Counted from the stretch's first letter, positions 1-8,617 are shown. The stretch: 42,792 bases of DNA from Acidobacteriaceae bacterium (GCA_003131315.1 PKUV01000069.1:1-42792); one strand, 5' to 3'. Program-made: numbers and translations. The notes: generated by a model not told the origin, from the sequence alone.

Positions 1-425
1 GTACTTATGCCACGGGCTGCTAGAGGTTTGAACCCCGCGCCGTCCGCGGCGGTGGGGAATCGGCCCGCTGCTGGCGTATAGCGGCCATAGCTGTCCATGC
101 TGAACTGCGAGGTCTTCGAATTGCCTTCGGGGATCGGGTTGGTAACAAACCATTCCATATCTACGATGACATATTGCCAACCGTAAGGTTTGAGGTGCTC
201 GGCAAACCACTGGGCGTTGGCTTTGAATTTGGCTTCATTGATGGTCGTGCCGTACCCATCCCAGCTGTTCCAGCCCATGGGTGGAGTCTCTGCCAGCAGT
301 TGGGCATTCGTTGGTTGAGATGCCGCCGCAGTCGGCGAAGCGTTTGCCTGTCCCCAAGCGTTCGTCAGCAGAGCTTGAGAAATGAGAATGAAAACTACAC
401 TGCGCAATACGAGATGGGTCTCCAT
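1..425 (-). CDS. GH27 family glycosidase, N-terminal part (cut by window edge)
   Basis: Reading the minus strand from an ATG at 425 gives an open frame to the window edge (141 codons) with no stop. Residues 1 to about 24 form a Sec signal peptide (hydrophobic VVFILISQALL, then AWGQA). About residues 49-60 read ETPPMGWNSWDGYG, the first beta strand of the GH27/GH36 clan-D barrel; VIVDMEW follows in the second strand. GH27 is mainly alpha-galactosidase, but some members are beta-L-arabinopyranosidases, and the arabinose setting makes either plausible. It is the last visible gene of the ara strand, about 190 nt after the sugar-binding protein gene. The catalytic aspartates lie outside the window, so the activity cannot be judged. 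The family call is firm; the substrate is not. Confidence 0.85.
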   Translation of the reverse strand, partial: METHLVLRSVVFILISQALLTNAWGQANASPTAAASQPTNAQLLAETPPMGWNSWDGYGTTINEAKFKANAQWFAEHLKPYGWQYVIVDMEWFVTNPIPEGNSKTSQFSMDSYGRYTPAAGRFPTAADGAGFKPLAARGIS

Positions 426-612
426 AATGTCTGCTCTGTATAACGTGTGCTCTGTCCATTGTTGGAGTGGGTATGCACAGCATGCTTGCGGACGGTGCGA
501 GCGGTTCCGAAGGCCGAAGGAACTCAGTTGCATTGTGCTCCAACTTTTCCGGGCCAGCACCCCAAGGGCCCGTGCGATGTGCGGTCAGCTCTACCCTCCT
601 GCCGGGTGTTTG

Positions 613-1555
613 TCAACTGCTTGCTGGATCGCCTCCGGCCGTGCGCCGGGCTGCAAACTTAGCCGCCAACCTATCGAGGTCGGGAAATGATTCGGGTGCA
701 ATCAGCGTGCGCTCCGGCTGGCGGACCCGCCCCTTTATAGCCGCAACCAAGGCTTCGAGGGCGTGCGAAGTGATCGGGGGCACGATAATGGAGGCCGCCA
801 AAATGCCCTGCCGGACCCAAGCCTGCCCGGTTCCTGGGAGACCGTCGACGCCAAGAAAGGGCAGACGTGACTTGTGATCCCGCTCTGGCCGAGTCATTTG
901 TTCCTCAATGGCTCGCCGCGCGCCCATCGCGAGGAAGTCGTTTTGAGCCTGCACCACATCGATGTGCTCTTGATGCGCCGTGAAAAGCCGCAACCAGGAG
1001 GCAACCGCATGGAAGCCGGCATCTTCTGTCCAGTTAACGCTCTTCAAAACTCTGACGTTTATGCTACCTGGTTTAGTTTCGAGCATGCCTGCGGTACGCC
1101 GCTCCGTGACCATACTGTAGGAGGGGCCCTGAATGTAGAGGACCGAGCCGCCCCCCGGGCAGAAGGGCGGCGAGTTGACGACCTTGAATCCGCCCGACCT
1201 CATGATTGTCAGCACTTACAGCAAACGCCTGGACAGTGCTGCTGAAACGGAGTTCCCTCAAGTAGTCGGCCTCGCAACTAAGTACAACCCAGGCGATGCC
1301 TGATGCCACCGCCGCCTGCGCGACCTTGGGAAAGCCCGTTCCACCGGCAGGTTCGACAAGAATGCCATCCACGCCGTCGCGAGCGTGGATCGCGTCTAGA
1401 AGTTGCTGACTCTGGTCAATGGAGTTGTTGTTGGCAAAAAGGATCCGCACGTCCACCCCCAGGCGGGTCGCAGCTTCCTGGGCAGCGGAAGCCTGCCCGC
1501 GCTGGTAGTCATTCTCGTCGGTGATCAGAGAGACGACAAAGCGGAGTCTTTTCAT
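613..1555 (-). pseudogene. Sugar-binding protein (Peripla_BP_4 type) with a one-base frameshift
   Basis: Two overlapping frames make one protein of about 314 aa. The first (start ATG 1555, preceded by GAGGGAAAAC) begins MKRLRFVVSLITDENDYQRG and runs to QLAALLPGG. The second continues SVLYIQGP, then VVQAQNDFLAMGARRA, then FLGVDGLPG, and stops at 613. Both halves match the periplasmic sugar-binding (LacI-like effector) fold in order. The switch falls at a run of six C on the plus strand (1151-1156); one base fewer restores the frame. This is either a homopolymer sequencing error or a recent mutation. No signal peptide is seen and no ABC permease or ATPase lies nearby, so a cytoplasmic sensing role is as likely as transport. 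It follows galM and a gene remnant on the same strand. Confidence 0.75.
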
Positions 1556-1610
1556 GTTTTCCCTCAAGACTGAGAAAGAGCCGGGCAATGTAAGAATGAC
1601 CGACTCGTGC

Positions 1611-1743
1611 TCAGGCGGCAAGTTCTCGTTTGAGTGCATCCTCGATCTCTGCCATCTCGCTTGGCAGCAGGCGAAATGGCCCAAGCGCCATTTCCGATGG
1701 TGGTGACGTGAAGATCGCTGTTTCCAAGTTGGCGTGTTTCCAT
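1611..1743 (-). pseudogene. Aldo/keto reductase remnant with internal deletion
   Basis: From an ATG at 1743, nine bases after the galM stop, the minus strand reads METRQLGNSDLHVTTIGNGA, then WAIS, which is the typical N-terminus of an aldo/keto reductase. The frame then turns to nonsense. In another frame the following bases read PFRLLPSEMAEIEDALKREL and stop at 1611, which looks like the usual C-terminal tail of the same family (LxPxExAEIE). Family members are about 320-340 aa, so nearly 300 codons appear to be missing at about position 1675. I infer a deletion that joined the two ends of the gene. The position in the sugar operon suggests the lost enzyme acted on a sugar or sugar-derived aldehyde. 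Confidence 0.65.
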
Positions 1744-1751
1744 TGAAATCT

Positions 1752-2879
1752 TTAGCGGGTAGAGAAGTCGTAGACGGTGACCGTGTGATAACGCTCACCG
1801 CGCTTCAACTCTGTCGTTGGGAAATCGGGGTGATTCGGAGAGTCGGGGAAGTGCTGTGTCTCCAGGCACAGTGCCGCATGCAACTCGTCCGGTTTCCCGC
1901 CCTTGCCTTTGATTGAGCCGTCCAGAAAGTTCCCGCTGTAGAACTGGATTCCCGGCTGATCCGTCAAGACTTTCAGCACGCGCCCGCTGGCTGGATCGTA
2001 GAGTTCCGCGGCTTCCGCCAGTTTCCCGCCGTTGTTATCCAGCGCCCAGTTGTGGTCATAGCCGTGACCCCGATGAAGCTGTTCATCGTCAGCGTTGATC
2101 CGCGCTCCAACCGCAGTCGCTTTGCGAAAATCAAAGGGAGTCGATTCCACAGACTTCAACTCACCCGTTGGAATCAGCCCGGCATCCACCGGTGTGAAGC
2201 GGGACGCATGGAGAGTGAGTTGATGGTTAAGGATGTCGCCCTGCCCAGCGAGATTGAAATAGGAGTGATTGGTCAAATTGACCACGGTGTCTTTGTCCGT
2301 GGTGGCTGAATACTCAATCCGCAAGCTCCCTTTCACCAATGTGTACCGAACCAAGGCCGACAGGTTGCCCGGATATCCCGCCTCGCCATCTTTGCTCAGA
2401 TAACTCAGTTCCACTCCGTTCGCGACTGGCTTTGCCTTCCAAACCACGTTGTTGAAGCCGTGCGGCCCACCGTGCAGAGTGTTCTCGCCGTTGTTCAGAG
2501 GCAGAGAGTATTTCTTGCCATCAAGCGTAAAACTGCCGTGCGCGATGCGATTCGCATAACGGCCAATGATAGCCCCGAAGAACGCGACTGAAGTCCCGTT
2601 AAAGTTGGCCACATAGCCGTCGAGATCATCGAACCCAAACACCACATCGGCCGTCTTGCCGTTACGGTCCGGAGCTTTCAGGGAAACCACAATCCCGCCG
2701 TACGTTGCGATTCGAGCTTCGTACGCGTCGTCGCTCAGCGTATAAATTTCTACCGGAGTTCCATTCGGTATCTTTCCAAATGACTGACTTGTCACCTTCG
2801 TCTTAGCCTCTGCAGTCATGGTAACCGCTAACCACAACCCGCCGATCGCGATCGCTCGCAGGACTTTCTGAATGCTCAT
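1752..2879 (-). CDS. galM: Aldose 1-epimerase (galactose mutarotase), secreted
   Basis: A 375-aa protein that interconverts alpha and beta anomers of aldoses such as galactose, glucose or arabinose. The start ATG at 2879 follows a GAGGAG ribosome site. Residues 1-25 form a signal peptide (IAIGGLWLAVTMTAEA), so it acts in the periplasm. Family marks include FGFDDLDGY, GRYANRI near residue 104, NGENTLHGG with the His that binds substrate, NLTNHSYFNLAG with the catalytic His near residue 205, and near the end GIQFYSGNFLDG with C-terminal LCLETQHFPDSPNHP holding the catalytic Glu. The gene starts 21 nt after the araB stop, so it belongs to the ara operon. A periplasmic mutarotase would speed uptake by equilibrating anomers released by the secreted glycosidases. 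Confidence 0.93.
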   Translation of the reverse strand: MSIQKVLRAIAIGGLWLAVTMTAEAKTKVTSQSFGKIPNGTPVEIYTLSDDAYEARIATYGGIVVSLKAPDRNGKTADVVFGFDDLDGYVANFNGTSVAFFGAIIGRYANRIAHGSFTLDGKKYSLPLNNGENTLHGGPHGFNNVVWKAKPVANGVELSYLSKDGEAGYPGNLSALVRYTLVKGSLRIEYSATTDKDTVVNLTNHSYFNLAGQGDILNHQLTLHASRFTPVDAGLIPTGELKSVESTPFDFRKATAVGARINADDEQLHRGHGYDHNWALDNNGGKLAEAAELYDPASGRVLKVLTDQPGIQFYSGNFLDGSIKGKGGKPDELHAALCLETQHFPDSPNHPDFPTTELKRGERYHTVTVYDFSTR

Positions 2880-2900
2880 TGCTGCTCCTCGCTTCCGCCT

Positions 2901-4484
2901 CTACCGCGTTGCCTGGCCTGCTGAAGACTCTGCCACTGCAATTAATGTCGGCAGGATGTCTCCCAGACCGTCGCTACCCCGCTGACCCAAAGTGAAATAC
3001 AACTTGCTATACAAAGGATACAGATCTTCGTAAGTACGTTGCGCCGAGTCATCGGGCATGAACGTCCTGTGGGGAGGGCAAATCTTATCCTGCGCTTCCT
3101 CGATGGTCTTGAAAGTTCCAGCAGCCAGAAAAGCAAAGATTGCAGATCCAAGGCTAACCACGCTCTTGCTCGGAACCAGCACTGGACGCCCGAGCACGTT
3201 GGCATAGACCTGGTTCAGCGCATCATTTTTCTGAGGAATACCCCCGGCATTGATCACACGCCGGATGGTTACGCCATGCCCAGCCATACGATCCAGGATA
3301 ACGCGTGTATGAAACGCCGTCCCTTCGATCGCCGCGAAGAGTTCATCCTGGGCTGTGCTCTGCAGGTTCCATCCCAGCGTAACGCCGCGCAGGTTGGGGT
3401 TCACCAGCACGGTGCGGTCGCCGTTGTCCCACGTCATGCGCAGTAAGCCAGTCTGCCCTGCGCGATAATTCTCCAGACCGACGCTCAATGTCTTTACATC
3501 GGTTCCGGCACGAGAAGCAATCGCACTGAAGATGTCTCCCACGGCGGAGAGTCCGGCTTCGATTCCGGTGCGCAGAGGATGCACACTGCCATGAACAACG
3601 CCGCAAACGCCGGGCACCAGGTTCACCGACGGGGTGATTCCAATGATGCAAGTCGATGTGCCGACGACGTTCACCATGTCATCGGTTCGGCACCCGGCGC
3701 CAATAGCGTCCCAATGCGCGTCGAACGCTCCTACTGGGATCGGAATCCCTGCCTTCAGCCCCAATTGTTCAGCCCAGAACGCCGAGAGCGTACCGGCGAT
3801 TTGATCGGACGTAGCGTATTCGCCATCCAGTTTCTCGCGGACTCCCTTCAACAGAGGATCAACCTTTACCAGAAAGCTCTCCGGGGGAAGGCCACCCAGT
3901 TGTCGATTCCATAGCCACTTGTGTCCCATGGCGCAAACGCTGCGCTTTACTTTCTTAGGATCAGTGATGCCACAGAGCGTGGCCGCCACCATGTCGCAAT
4001 GCTCGAATGCGGAGACGAACTCCGATCGCACACCCGGATTGTGGCGGAGCCAGTGCAGAAGCTTCGAAAATCCCCACTCCGACGAGTACACGCCACCGCA
4101 CCATTGAATCGCTTCCAGCCCCTCGCGATGGGCCACTTCGGTGATCTCAGCGGCTTCCCCTTTAGCGCGGTGATCGCACCACAGGTAGTACTCTCCCAGC
4201 GGTTGCATGTTCTTGCCGACCGGAATCACGGATGAACCCGTGGTATCGAGCGCGATGGCCTGCACTTGATCCCCTGTGATGCCGGCCTTCTTCAGGGCTT
4301 CGCGCGTCGCGGAAGCCAGTGCCCGCATGTGATCGTCATGGGATTGGGTGGCGTATTCCGGATCTTCGCGCTTGCGGTGCAGCGGGTATTCCTGCACAGC
4401 AGACTCCAGCAGGCCGCGCTCGCTGTCCACCAGAGAGACGCGCACGCTAAGAGTCCCAAAATCCACTCCCGCCACGATGGCCAT
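2901..4484 (-). CDS. araB: Ribulokinase AraB
   Basis: A 527-aa FGGY-family sugar kinase that phosphorylates L-ribulose to L-ribulose 5-phosphate with ATP. The start is taken as ATG 4484 (MAIVAGVDFGTLSVR), which overlaps the TGA of the upstream isomerase gene by one base (TGATG). The phosphate-1 motif DFGTLSVR is at the N-terminus, with ALDTTGSSVIP near residue 80 and the AraB-typical WCDHRA. GAFDAHWDAIGAG near residue 260 carries the likely catalytic Asp, and the ATP-site motifs NVVGTSTC and INAGGIPQKN follow. Length is close to the usual 540-560 aa. Stop-start coupling with the isomerase and the araD gene in the same run support L-ribulose as substrate rather than xylulose. Confidence 0.95.
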   Translation of the reverse strand: MAIVAGVDFGTLSVRVSLVDSERGLLESAVQEYPLHRKREDPEYATQSHDDHMRALASATREALKKAGITGDQVQAIALDTTGSSVIPVGKNMQPLGEYYLWCDHRAKGEAAEITEVAHREGLEAIQWCGGVYSSEWGFSKLLHWLRHNPGVRSEFVSAFEHCDMVAATLCGITDPKKVKRSVCAMGHKWLWNRQLGGLPPESFLVKVDPLLKGVREKLDGEYATSDQIAGTLSAFWAEQLGLKAGIPIPVGAFDAHWDAIGAGCRTDDMVNVVGTSTCIIGITPSVNLVPGVCGVVHGSVHPLRTGIEAGLSAVGDIFSAIASRAGTDVKTLSVGLENYRAGQTGLLRMTWDNGDRTVLVNPNLRGVTLGWNLQSTAQDELFAAIEGTAFHTRVILDRMAGHGVTIRRVINAGGIPQKNDALNQVYANVLGRPVLVPSKSVVSLGSAIFAFLAAGTFKTIEEAQDKICPPHRTFMPDDSAQRTYEDLYPLYSKLYFTLGQRGSDGLGDILPTLIAVAESSAGQATR

Positions 4485-5914
4485 CAGCAGGCTCCGTTGT
4501 CGCACCCGTGCCAGTACATGTCCCAGCCTAGATAGCGAGTGGTGGCTTCCTGCACCGCCGATGCAACCGTCGAAAGATTAGCGGCAACGTGGTGCTCGAA
4601 GCCGTTCTTACAAATGAAATGCAGCAGCCGCTGCAGGTTCGGGATTTCGACCACTCCCGCGCCGCCGAAGGTGTTCAGCGGGTCGTCGGTGAATCGTCCT
4701 TCGCCCACGTAGCCGCGCATCTTGCCGGACGTGTCGTCGGTCGAGAAGCGGGCGAAGCTCATCTTTTCCGGCTTGATGAGCCCGACGCAGGTTCCGAATG
4801 TGTTGTCCTTGCCCACGGTACCGGCAATGATCTCCTGAAAATCCATCTTCACCGAGCGGAAGAAATGTTTGGGCAAATTGGAGCAGTGGAAGCAGACCGC
4901 CTTGTTCGGGTCCGATCCATAGTTGTTATTCCAATCGAGAAGAGCCGACGGAGTCCCCGAAGCAAGCTGCAGAGCGTGCATTCCGAGTACGCCGCAAATA
5001 TCCACTTCGCAAGCGCTGGACAGGAGTTCGTTACTCATCATGCTCATGACGGTGCAGGGAACGACGCCCAGGTTTTCTTCAATCGAAGTCCAGCACTGGA
5101 CCGCGCTGATCGCAACCTCGGTCGCCGCCATCCACTGGTCGACGACAGCCCCCAGTTTTGCCATCTTCAACAACGCCGCCGCGGGCACGCCGCTGGCATC
5201 CACGTACTTCTTGATGGCGGCCAACTTGGCCTGCGCATGGTCGTCATTGTCTTTCATGCGCTCGATGCGGCCCAGCACTTCGGAAAGATCGAGTGTCTCG
5301 ATGGAGATGCCCTGCGATTCCAGGATCTTCTCGCTATAACGCACCGTATTGAACGCGGCCGGACGCGCGCCGATGGCGCCGACTCGCAGGTTGCGAAATC
5401 CCTTTACCACCCGGCACACCGCCGCGAACCACTCCAGGTCTTTGGCGAACTCGTCCGAGTCGGGACTTTCCGTGTGCAGCGTCGTAATGGAATAGGGAAT
5501 GCCGTACTGCCGAAGGTTGTTGCAAGCCGACATCTTTCCGCAGAAGCTATCGCGCCGGAAAGCGATGGTCATCTTTTTCGGATCGTCCGGTGTCGCCTGA
5601 ATCAGCACCGGCACGCGCAGATCGGCCAGACGCAACGTATCGGCAATCGCCCGCTCTTCGCCGAAGTTGGGCAGTGTCACGATGATTCCGTCGATCCGCT
5701 CGCGATTGCGCTTGAACAGTTCGGCGCAACGCCGCGATTCTTCCCGTGTCTCCACCGCTCCGTACTTGCTCTGTTCCGGAGTGAGAGCCACCACCTCGAT
5801 GCCAGCCGCCTGCAACACCCGGAGCATCTCTTCCCGTCCGCTCTTGGCTAAATGGTCGGGGAAAAACCCCCGGTTGCCCACGATCAGGCCCATGGTCATT
5901 GTTTTTGCTGGCAT
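4484..5914 (-). CDS. L-fucose/L-arabinose isomerase family protein (COG2407), probable arabinose isomerase
   Basis: A 476-aa protein with no N-terminal resemblance to classical AraA. It reads as the FucI/AraA-like COG2407 family, beginning MPAKTMTMGLIVGNRGFFPD. The start ATG 5914 is chosen over an upstream GTG because AAAGGGA stands five bases before it. Likely metal ligands are the Glu in SSACEVDICG (about residue 305), the Asp in LLDWNNNYG (about 330) and a His in GFEHHVAANL near the C-terminus. It is one-base coupled to araB and shares a strand with araD, and no other isomerase is present, so L-arabinose to L-ribulose is the expected reaction. Fucose or another aldose remains possible. The call to isomerase is firm; the substrate is inferred from context. 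Confidence 0.85.
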   Translation of the reverse strand: MPAKTMTMGLIVGNRGFFPDHLAKSGREEMLRVLQAAGIEVVALTPEQSKYGAVETREESRRCAELFKRNRERIDGIIVTLPNFGEERAIADTLRLADLRVPVLIQATPDDPKKMTIAFRRDSFCGKMSACNNLRQYGIPYSITTLHTESPDSDEFAKDLEWFAAVCRVVKGFRNLRVGAIGARPAAFNTVRYSEKILESQGISIETLDLSEVLGRIERMKDNDDHAQAKLAAIKKYVDASGVPAAALLKMAKLGAVVDQWMAATEVAISAVQCWTSIEENLGVVPCTVMSMMSNELLSSACEVDICGVLGMHALQLASGTPSALLDWNNNYGSDPNKAVCFHCSNLPKHFFRSVKMDFQEIIAGTVGKDNTFGTCVGLIKPEKMSFARFSTDDTSGKMRGYVGEGRFTDDPLNTFGGAGVVEIPNLQRLLHFICKNGFEHHVAANLSTVASAVQEATTRYLGWDMYWHGCDNGAC

Positions 5915-5944
5915 AAAATTCCCTTTCGAAAAAGGCACGCTGCC

Positions 5945-6151
5945 CTAGGACTGTCGCTTCGGCGCGAATTTGAAACAATAAATAAGACCAAACACCAGCA
6001 ACACCGCTCCCCACCACACATTGGCGTGCAAGTGGAAGAGGACCACGCCAGGATTCACGGGAGGATTTACCAACTGGTAAATTCCCGCAGCGAGGATCAG
6101 CGCGCCATTCACGGCAAGTGAAATGCCGATGAAAAACCAGATGGAAATCAT
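5945..6151 (-). CDS. Small two-helix membrane protein
   Basis: A 68-aa protein with start ATG 6151 and a GGAGG site nine bases upstream. Residues about 2-26 form one transmembrane helix (ISIWFFIGISLAVNGALILA) and about 44-62 a second (WWGAVLLVFGLIYCF), linked by a short Pro-rich loop with the motif HLHANVWWG. The C-terminus is basic (KFAPKRQS), which favours a cytoplasmic end. I do not recognise a family. It sits 15 nt after the symporter stop and 30 nt before the isomerase start, so it is co-transcribed with both. A role as an accessory of the symporter is a guess from position only. Confidence 0.75.
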   Translation of the reverse strand: MISIWFFIGISLAVNGALILAAGIYQLVNPPVNPGVVLFHLHANVWWGAVLLVFGLIYCFKFAPKRQS

Positions 6152-6166
6152 GCTGCGTGCCTCCGT

Positions 6167-7870
6167 TTACCAGAAAATAATGTTCAGTACGATGAAAACG
6201 ACAGTTATCACAGCAGCCCAGAAAAGAGGCTTCTGGTACAGAGGGACGTCCCCTACGGAGGGAACTTCCGTCAACCCGTATACCAGGCCCGTCAATTCGC
6301 TGTCAGGCATGGGTTTCGTCGCCAGACTTACCACCACGGTCACGACGACGCAAACTATAAAAGACCAGAGTGCCTGATACATATCCTGGGCAAGGCCTTT
6401 GGCGTGGGGCGAGAGCGCCACATAACGCAGCGCGGAAGGATCGAGTTTTACCCAAGTCCACATACTGACCGAAGAAAGCGTCCCGCACAGCAATCCCCAG
6501 AATCCGCCAGGGCCGGTCGCCCGCCTCCAGAGCATCCCGAGCACGACAGTACCGAATAGGGGAGCAATGAAGAAGCTGAATAACGCCTGTACGTAGTCCA
6601 TGATGCTGGCGAACTGCATCACGAGATACGCAGTGCCTACGCTGATCAGCACGCCGATGATCGTGGTCCAACGCCCCATGTTTACGTAATGATGGTCGCT
6701 GCCCTTGCTATTGATAAACGGCCGGTAGATGTCATACGTCCAGACGGTGGTGAATGCGCTCACATTCCCCGCCATTCCAGACATGAAGCCCGCGATCAGC
6801 GCCGTCACTCCCAGTCCCAGCAGTCCCGGCCCGCAGTAACGCGCCAGCATCAGCGGCAGAACGTCGTTGTAGCTGTAGCCCCCAGTTACCTTGGCCACCG
6901 ATTCCGGAACCAGCTTCATGGGTAGCACGGCCAAGCCCAGCAGTCCGGGCAGGATCACGATGAAGGGGACCATCATCTTGAATCCGGCGCCGATAATGGG
7001 CGCCATTTCCGCGCTGCGAATATCTTTCGCGGCCAGAATGCGCTGTACGACCAGGAAGTCTGTGGTCCAGTAGCCCATCGAGATAATCGAGCCCAGTCCG
7101 AACACAATGCCGGTCCAATGGATTCCCATGGGATTGGCGGTGAATGAGCCCAAACCGGACCAGAGATGGACGTACTGTTCCGATGCTCTCTGTGCAATTT
7201 GCAGTTTGAGGTTGGTCCACCCGCCGGCTTCGTATAATCCAAGGATCGGAATCAGCAGAGCGCCCGCCCAGATGAGGAAGAACTGCAGCACTTCATTGAA
7301 GATTGCCGAGCGCAGCCCGCCCAGCATGACATAAATGGCAACCGTCAGAGACGAGACCCAGATGCTGAAATTAATGTCCCATCCGAGCACAATCTGCATG
7401 ACCTTCGCCATGGCAAACATGTTGACGCCGCTCATGAGCACGGTCATGAATGCAAACGAAACCGCGGACAGGGCGCGGCTGGGTTCGCCGAAACGCAGTT
7501 TCAAATATCCCGGCACCGAGTGAGTTTTGGAAATGTAGTAGAACGGCATCATGACCAGCGCCAGGAACAGCATCGCCGGGATGGCGCCGATCCAATACCA
7601 GTGCGTCGCCAGAATGCCGTATTGGTAGGCAGAACCCGCCCAGCCCATCAGTTCGAGCGCACCGAGATTGGCCGAGAGAAAACTGAGACCGGCCACCCAC
7701 GCCGTCATCTCCCGTCCCGCCATGAAGAAATCTTCGCCGGTGTTGGCCCGCCCTTTTAAGTACCAACCGATGGAGAGAACCAGGGCAAAATAAAAAACCA
7801 CGATGACAACATCGACGGGAGCAAGATGTACCAGCCGAGTTGGTACAAGGGTCGCTAGCAGTGGTGTCAT
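6167..7870 (-). CDS. Sodium:solute symporter (SSS family), probable arabinose transporter
   Basis: A 567-aa inner-membrane protein of the solute:sodium symporter family, with about 13-14 hydrophobic helices. It opens with a periplasmic lead, then VDVVIVVFYFALVLSIGWYL. The SSS mark GRANTGEDFFMAGREMTAW follows at about residues 40-60, with FLSANLGALELMGWAGSAYQYG next and GLTALIAGFMSGMAGN-like residues near 355 (here GVTALIAGFMSGMAGNVSAF). The start ATG overlaps the araD stop by four bases (ATGA), so the two are translationally coupled. The setting among araD, isomerase and araB points to L-arabinose uptake driven by sodium. Sugar specificity cannot be read from the sequence. Confidence 0.92.
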   Translation of the reverse strand: MTPLLATLVPTRLVHLAPVDVVIVVFYFALVLSIGWYLKGRANTGEDFFMAGREMTAWVAGLSFLSANLGALELMGWAGSAYQYGILATHWYWIGAIPAMLFLALVMMPFYYISKTHSVPGYLKLRFGEPSRALSAVSFAFMTVLMSGVNMFAMAKVMQIVLGWDINFSIWVSSLTVAIYVMLGGLRSAIFNEVLQFFLIWAGALLIPILGLYEAGGWTNLKLQIAQRASEQYVHLWSGLGSFTANPMGIHWTGIVFGLGSIISMGYWTTDFLVVQRILAAKDIRSAEMAPIIGAGFKMMVPFIVILPGLLGLAVLPMKLVPESVAKVTGGYSYNDVLPLMLARYCGPGLLGLGVTALIAGFMSGMAGNVSAFTTVWTYDIYRPFINSKGSDHHYVNMGRWTTIIGVLISVGTAYLVMQFASIMDYVQALFSFFIAPLFGTVVLGMLWRRATGPGGFWGLLCGTLSSVSMWTWVKLDPSALRYVALSPHAKGLAQDMYQALWSFIVCVVVTVVVSLATKPMPDSELTGLVYGLTEVPSVGDVPLYQKPLFWAAVITVVFIVLNIIFW

Positions 7871-8568
7871 TGCTTATCCTTGCCTTGTCCGTAATATGCG
7901 TTCTTGCCGTGTTTTCTCAGGTAATGCTTGTCGTGTAGCGCGCTTCCAACCGGTTGTGCCGCTGCATTGATGCCCAGCGTGAAGTAGGCCATCCGCGCGA
8001 GAGCCTCCAGAATGGCCGCGTTATGAGCAGCCGCTCCGGCATTCTCTCCCCAGGCGAAAGGCCCATGGTTGGCCACCAGCATGCCCGGGGTCGCCGACGG
8101 ATCTGTCTGCTGCAGGCTGCGAACAATGGCGTGGCCTGTGTTCTTTTCATAGTCTTCGGCAATCTCTTGATCGGTCATTTCGGAGGTTACCGGTACTGGA
8201 CCATGGAAATAGTCCGCGTGCGTGGTGCCGAAGCATGGGATGGGCCTGCGGGCCTGGGCCCAGGCGGTGGCATATTCGGAGTGGGTGTGAGCAACGCCGC
8301 CGATTTCAGTAAACTGGTTATACAACACCAGATGAGTAGGGAGGTCGGAGGAAGGCCTCAAATTGCCCTCCACGATGTTGCCGAGCAGATCCGTGACGAC
8401 CAAGTGCTCCGGTTTCATCTGCTCATAAGGGACACCGCTGGGCTTGATAACCACCAGGCCCTCTTCACGCGAGATGCCGCTGGCATTGCCGAACGTGTAC
8501 AGGACAAGACCTCGTCGTACCAGTTCCAGGTTGGCGTCCAGGACTTGTTCCCGCAAACGTTGCAGCAT
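7867..8568 (-). CDS. araD: L-ribulose-5-phosphate 4-epimerase AraD
   Basis: A 233-aa class II aldolase-family enzyme that turns L-ribulose 5-phosphate into D-xylulose 5-phosphate, the last step of bacterial arabinose catabolism. Seen motifs are FGNASGISREEGLVVIKPSG at about residues 26-45 (phosphate binding), SSDLPTH with the catalytic-site Asp near residue 75, and the zinc ligands in GGVAHTHSEYA at about 91-101. Next come TTHADYFHG and MLVANHGPFAWG with the third zinc His. Length matches E. coli AraD (231 aa). It is the first gene of the ara operon: the promoter and a LacI-type operator lie just upstream at 8606-8660. Confidence 0.95.
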   Translation of the reverse strand: MLQRLREQVLDANLELVRRGLVLYTFGNASGISREEGLVVIKPSGVPYEQMKPEHLVVTDLLGNIVEGNLRPSSDLPTHLVLYNQFTEIGGVAHTHSEYATAWAQARRPIPCFGTTHADYFHGPVPVTSEMTDQEIAEDYEKNTGHAIVRSLQQTDPSATPGMLVANHGPFAWGENAGAAAHNAAILEALARMAYFTLGINAAAQPVGSALHDKHYLRKHGKNAYYGQGKDKQ

Positions 8569-8605
8569 AGCTTGTCTATCGCCCCCTATTCCAACCTGTC
8601 GCTCG

Positions 8606-8617
8606 GTAATCGTTTAC
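8606..8617. promoter_or_regulatory. LacI-type operator in front of araD
   Basis: The sequence GTAATCGTTTAC is a 12-bp near-palindrome with the central CG typical of LacI/GalR family operators. It begins 13 nt after the -10 box of the ara promoter, so a bound repressor would block early transcription. The lacI-family gene lies next door. Similar sites are at 9947 and 20028. Confidence 0.65.

Noticed and set aside
1556-1798. N-terminal extension of the sugar-binding protein frame
   Set aside because: The extension runs through the aldo/keto reductase remnant in the wrong frame; a good ribosome site precedes ATG 1555.
4589-5851. 420-aa open frame on the plus strand
   Set aside because: It lies wholly antisense to the isomerase gene, has no family signature, and reflects the high-GC third positions of that gene.
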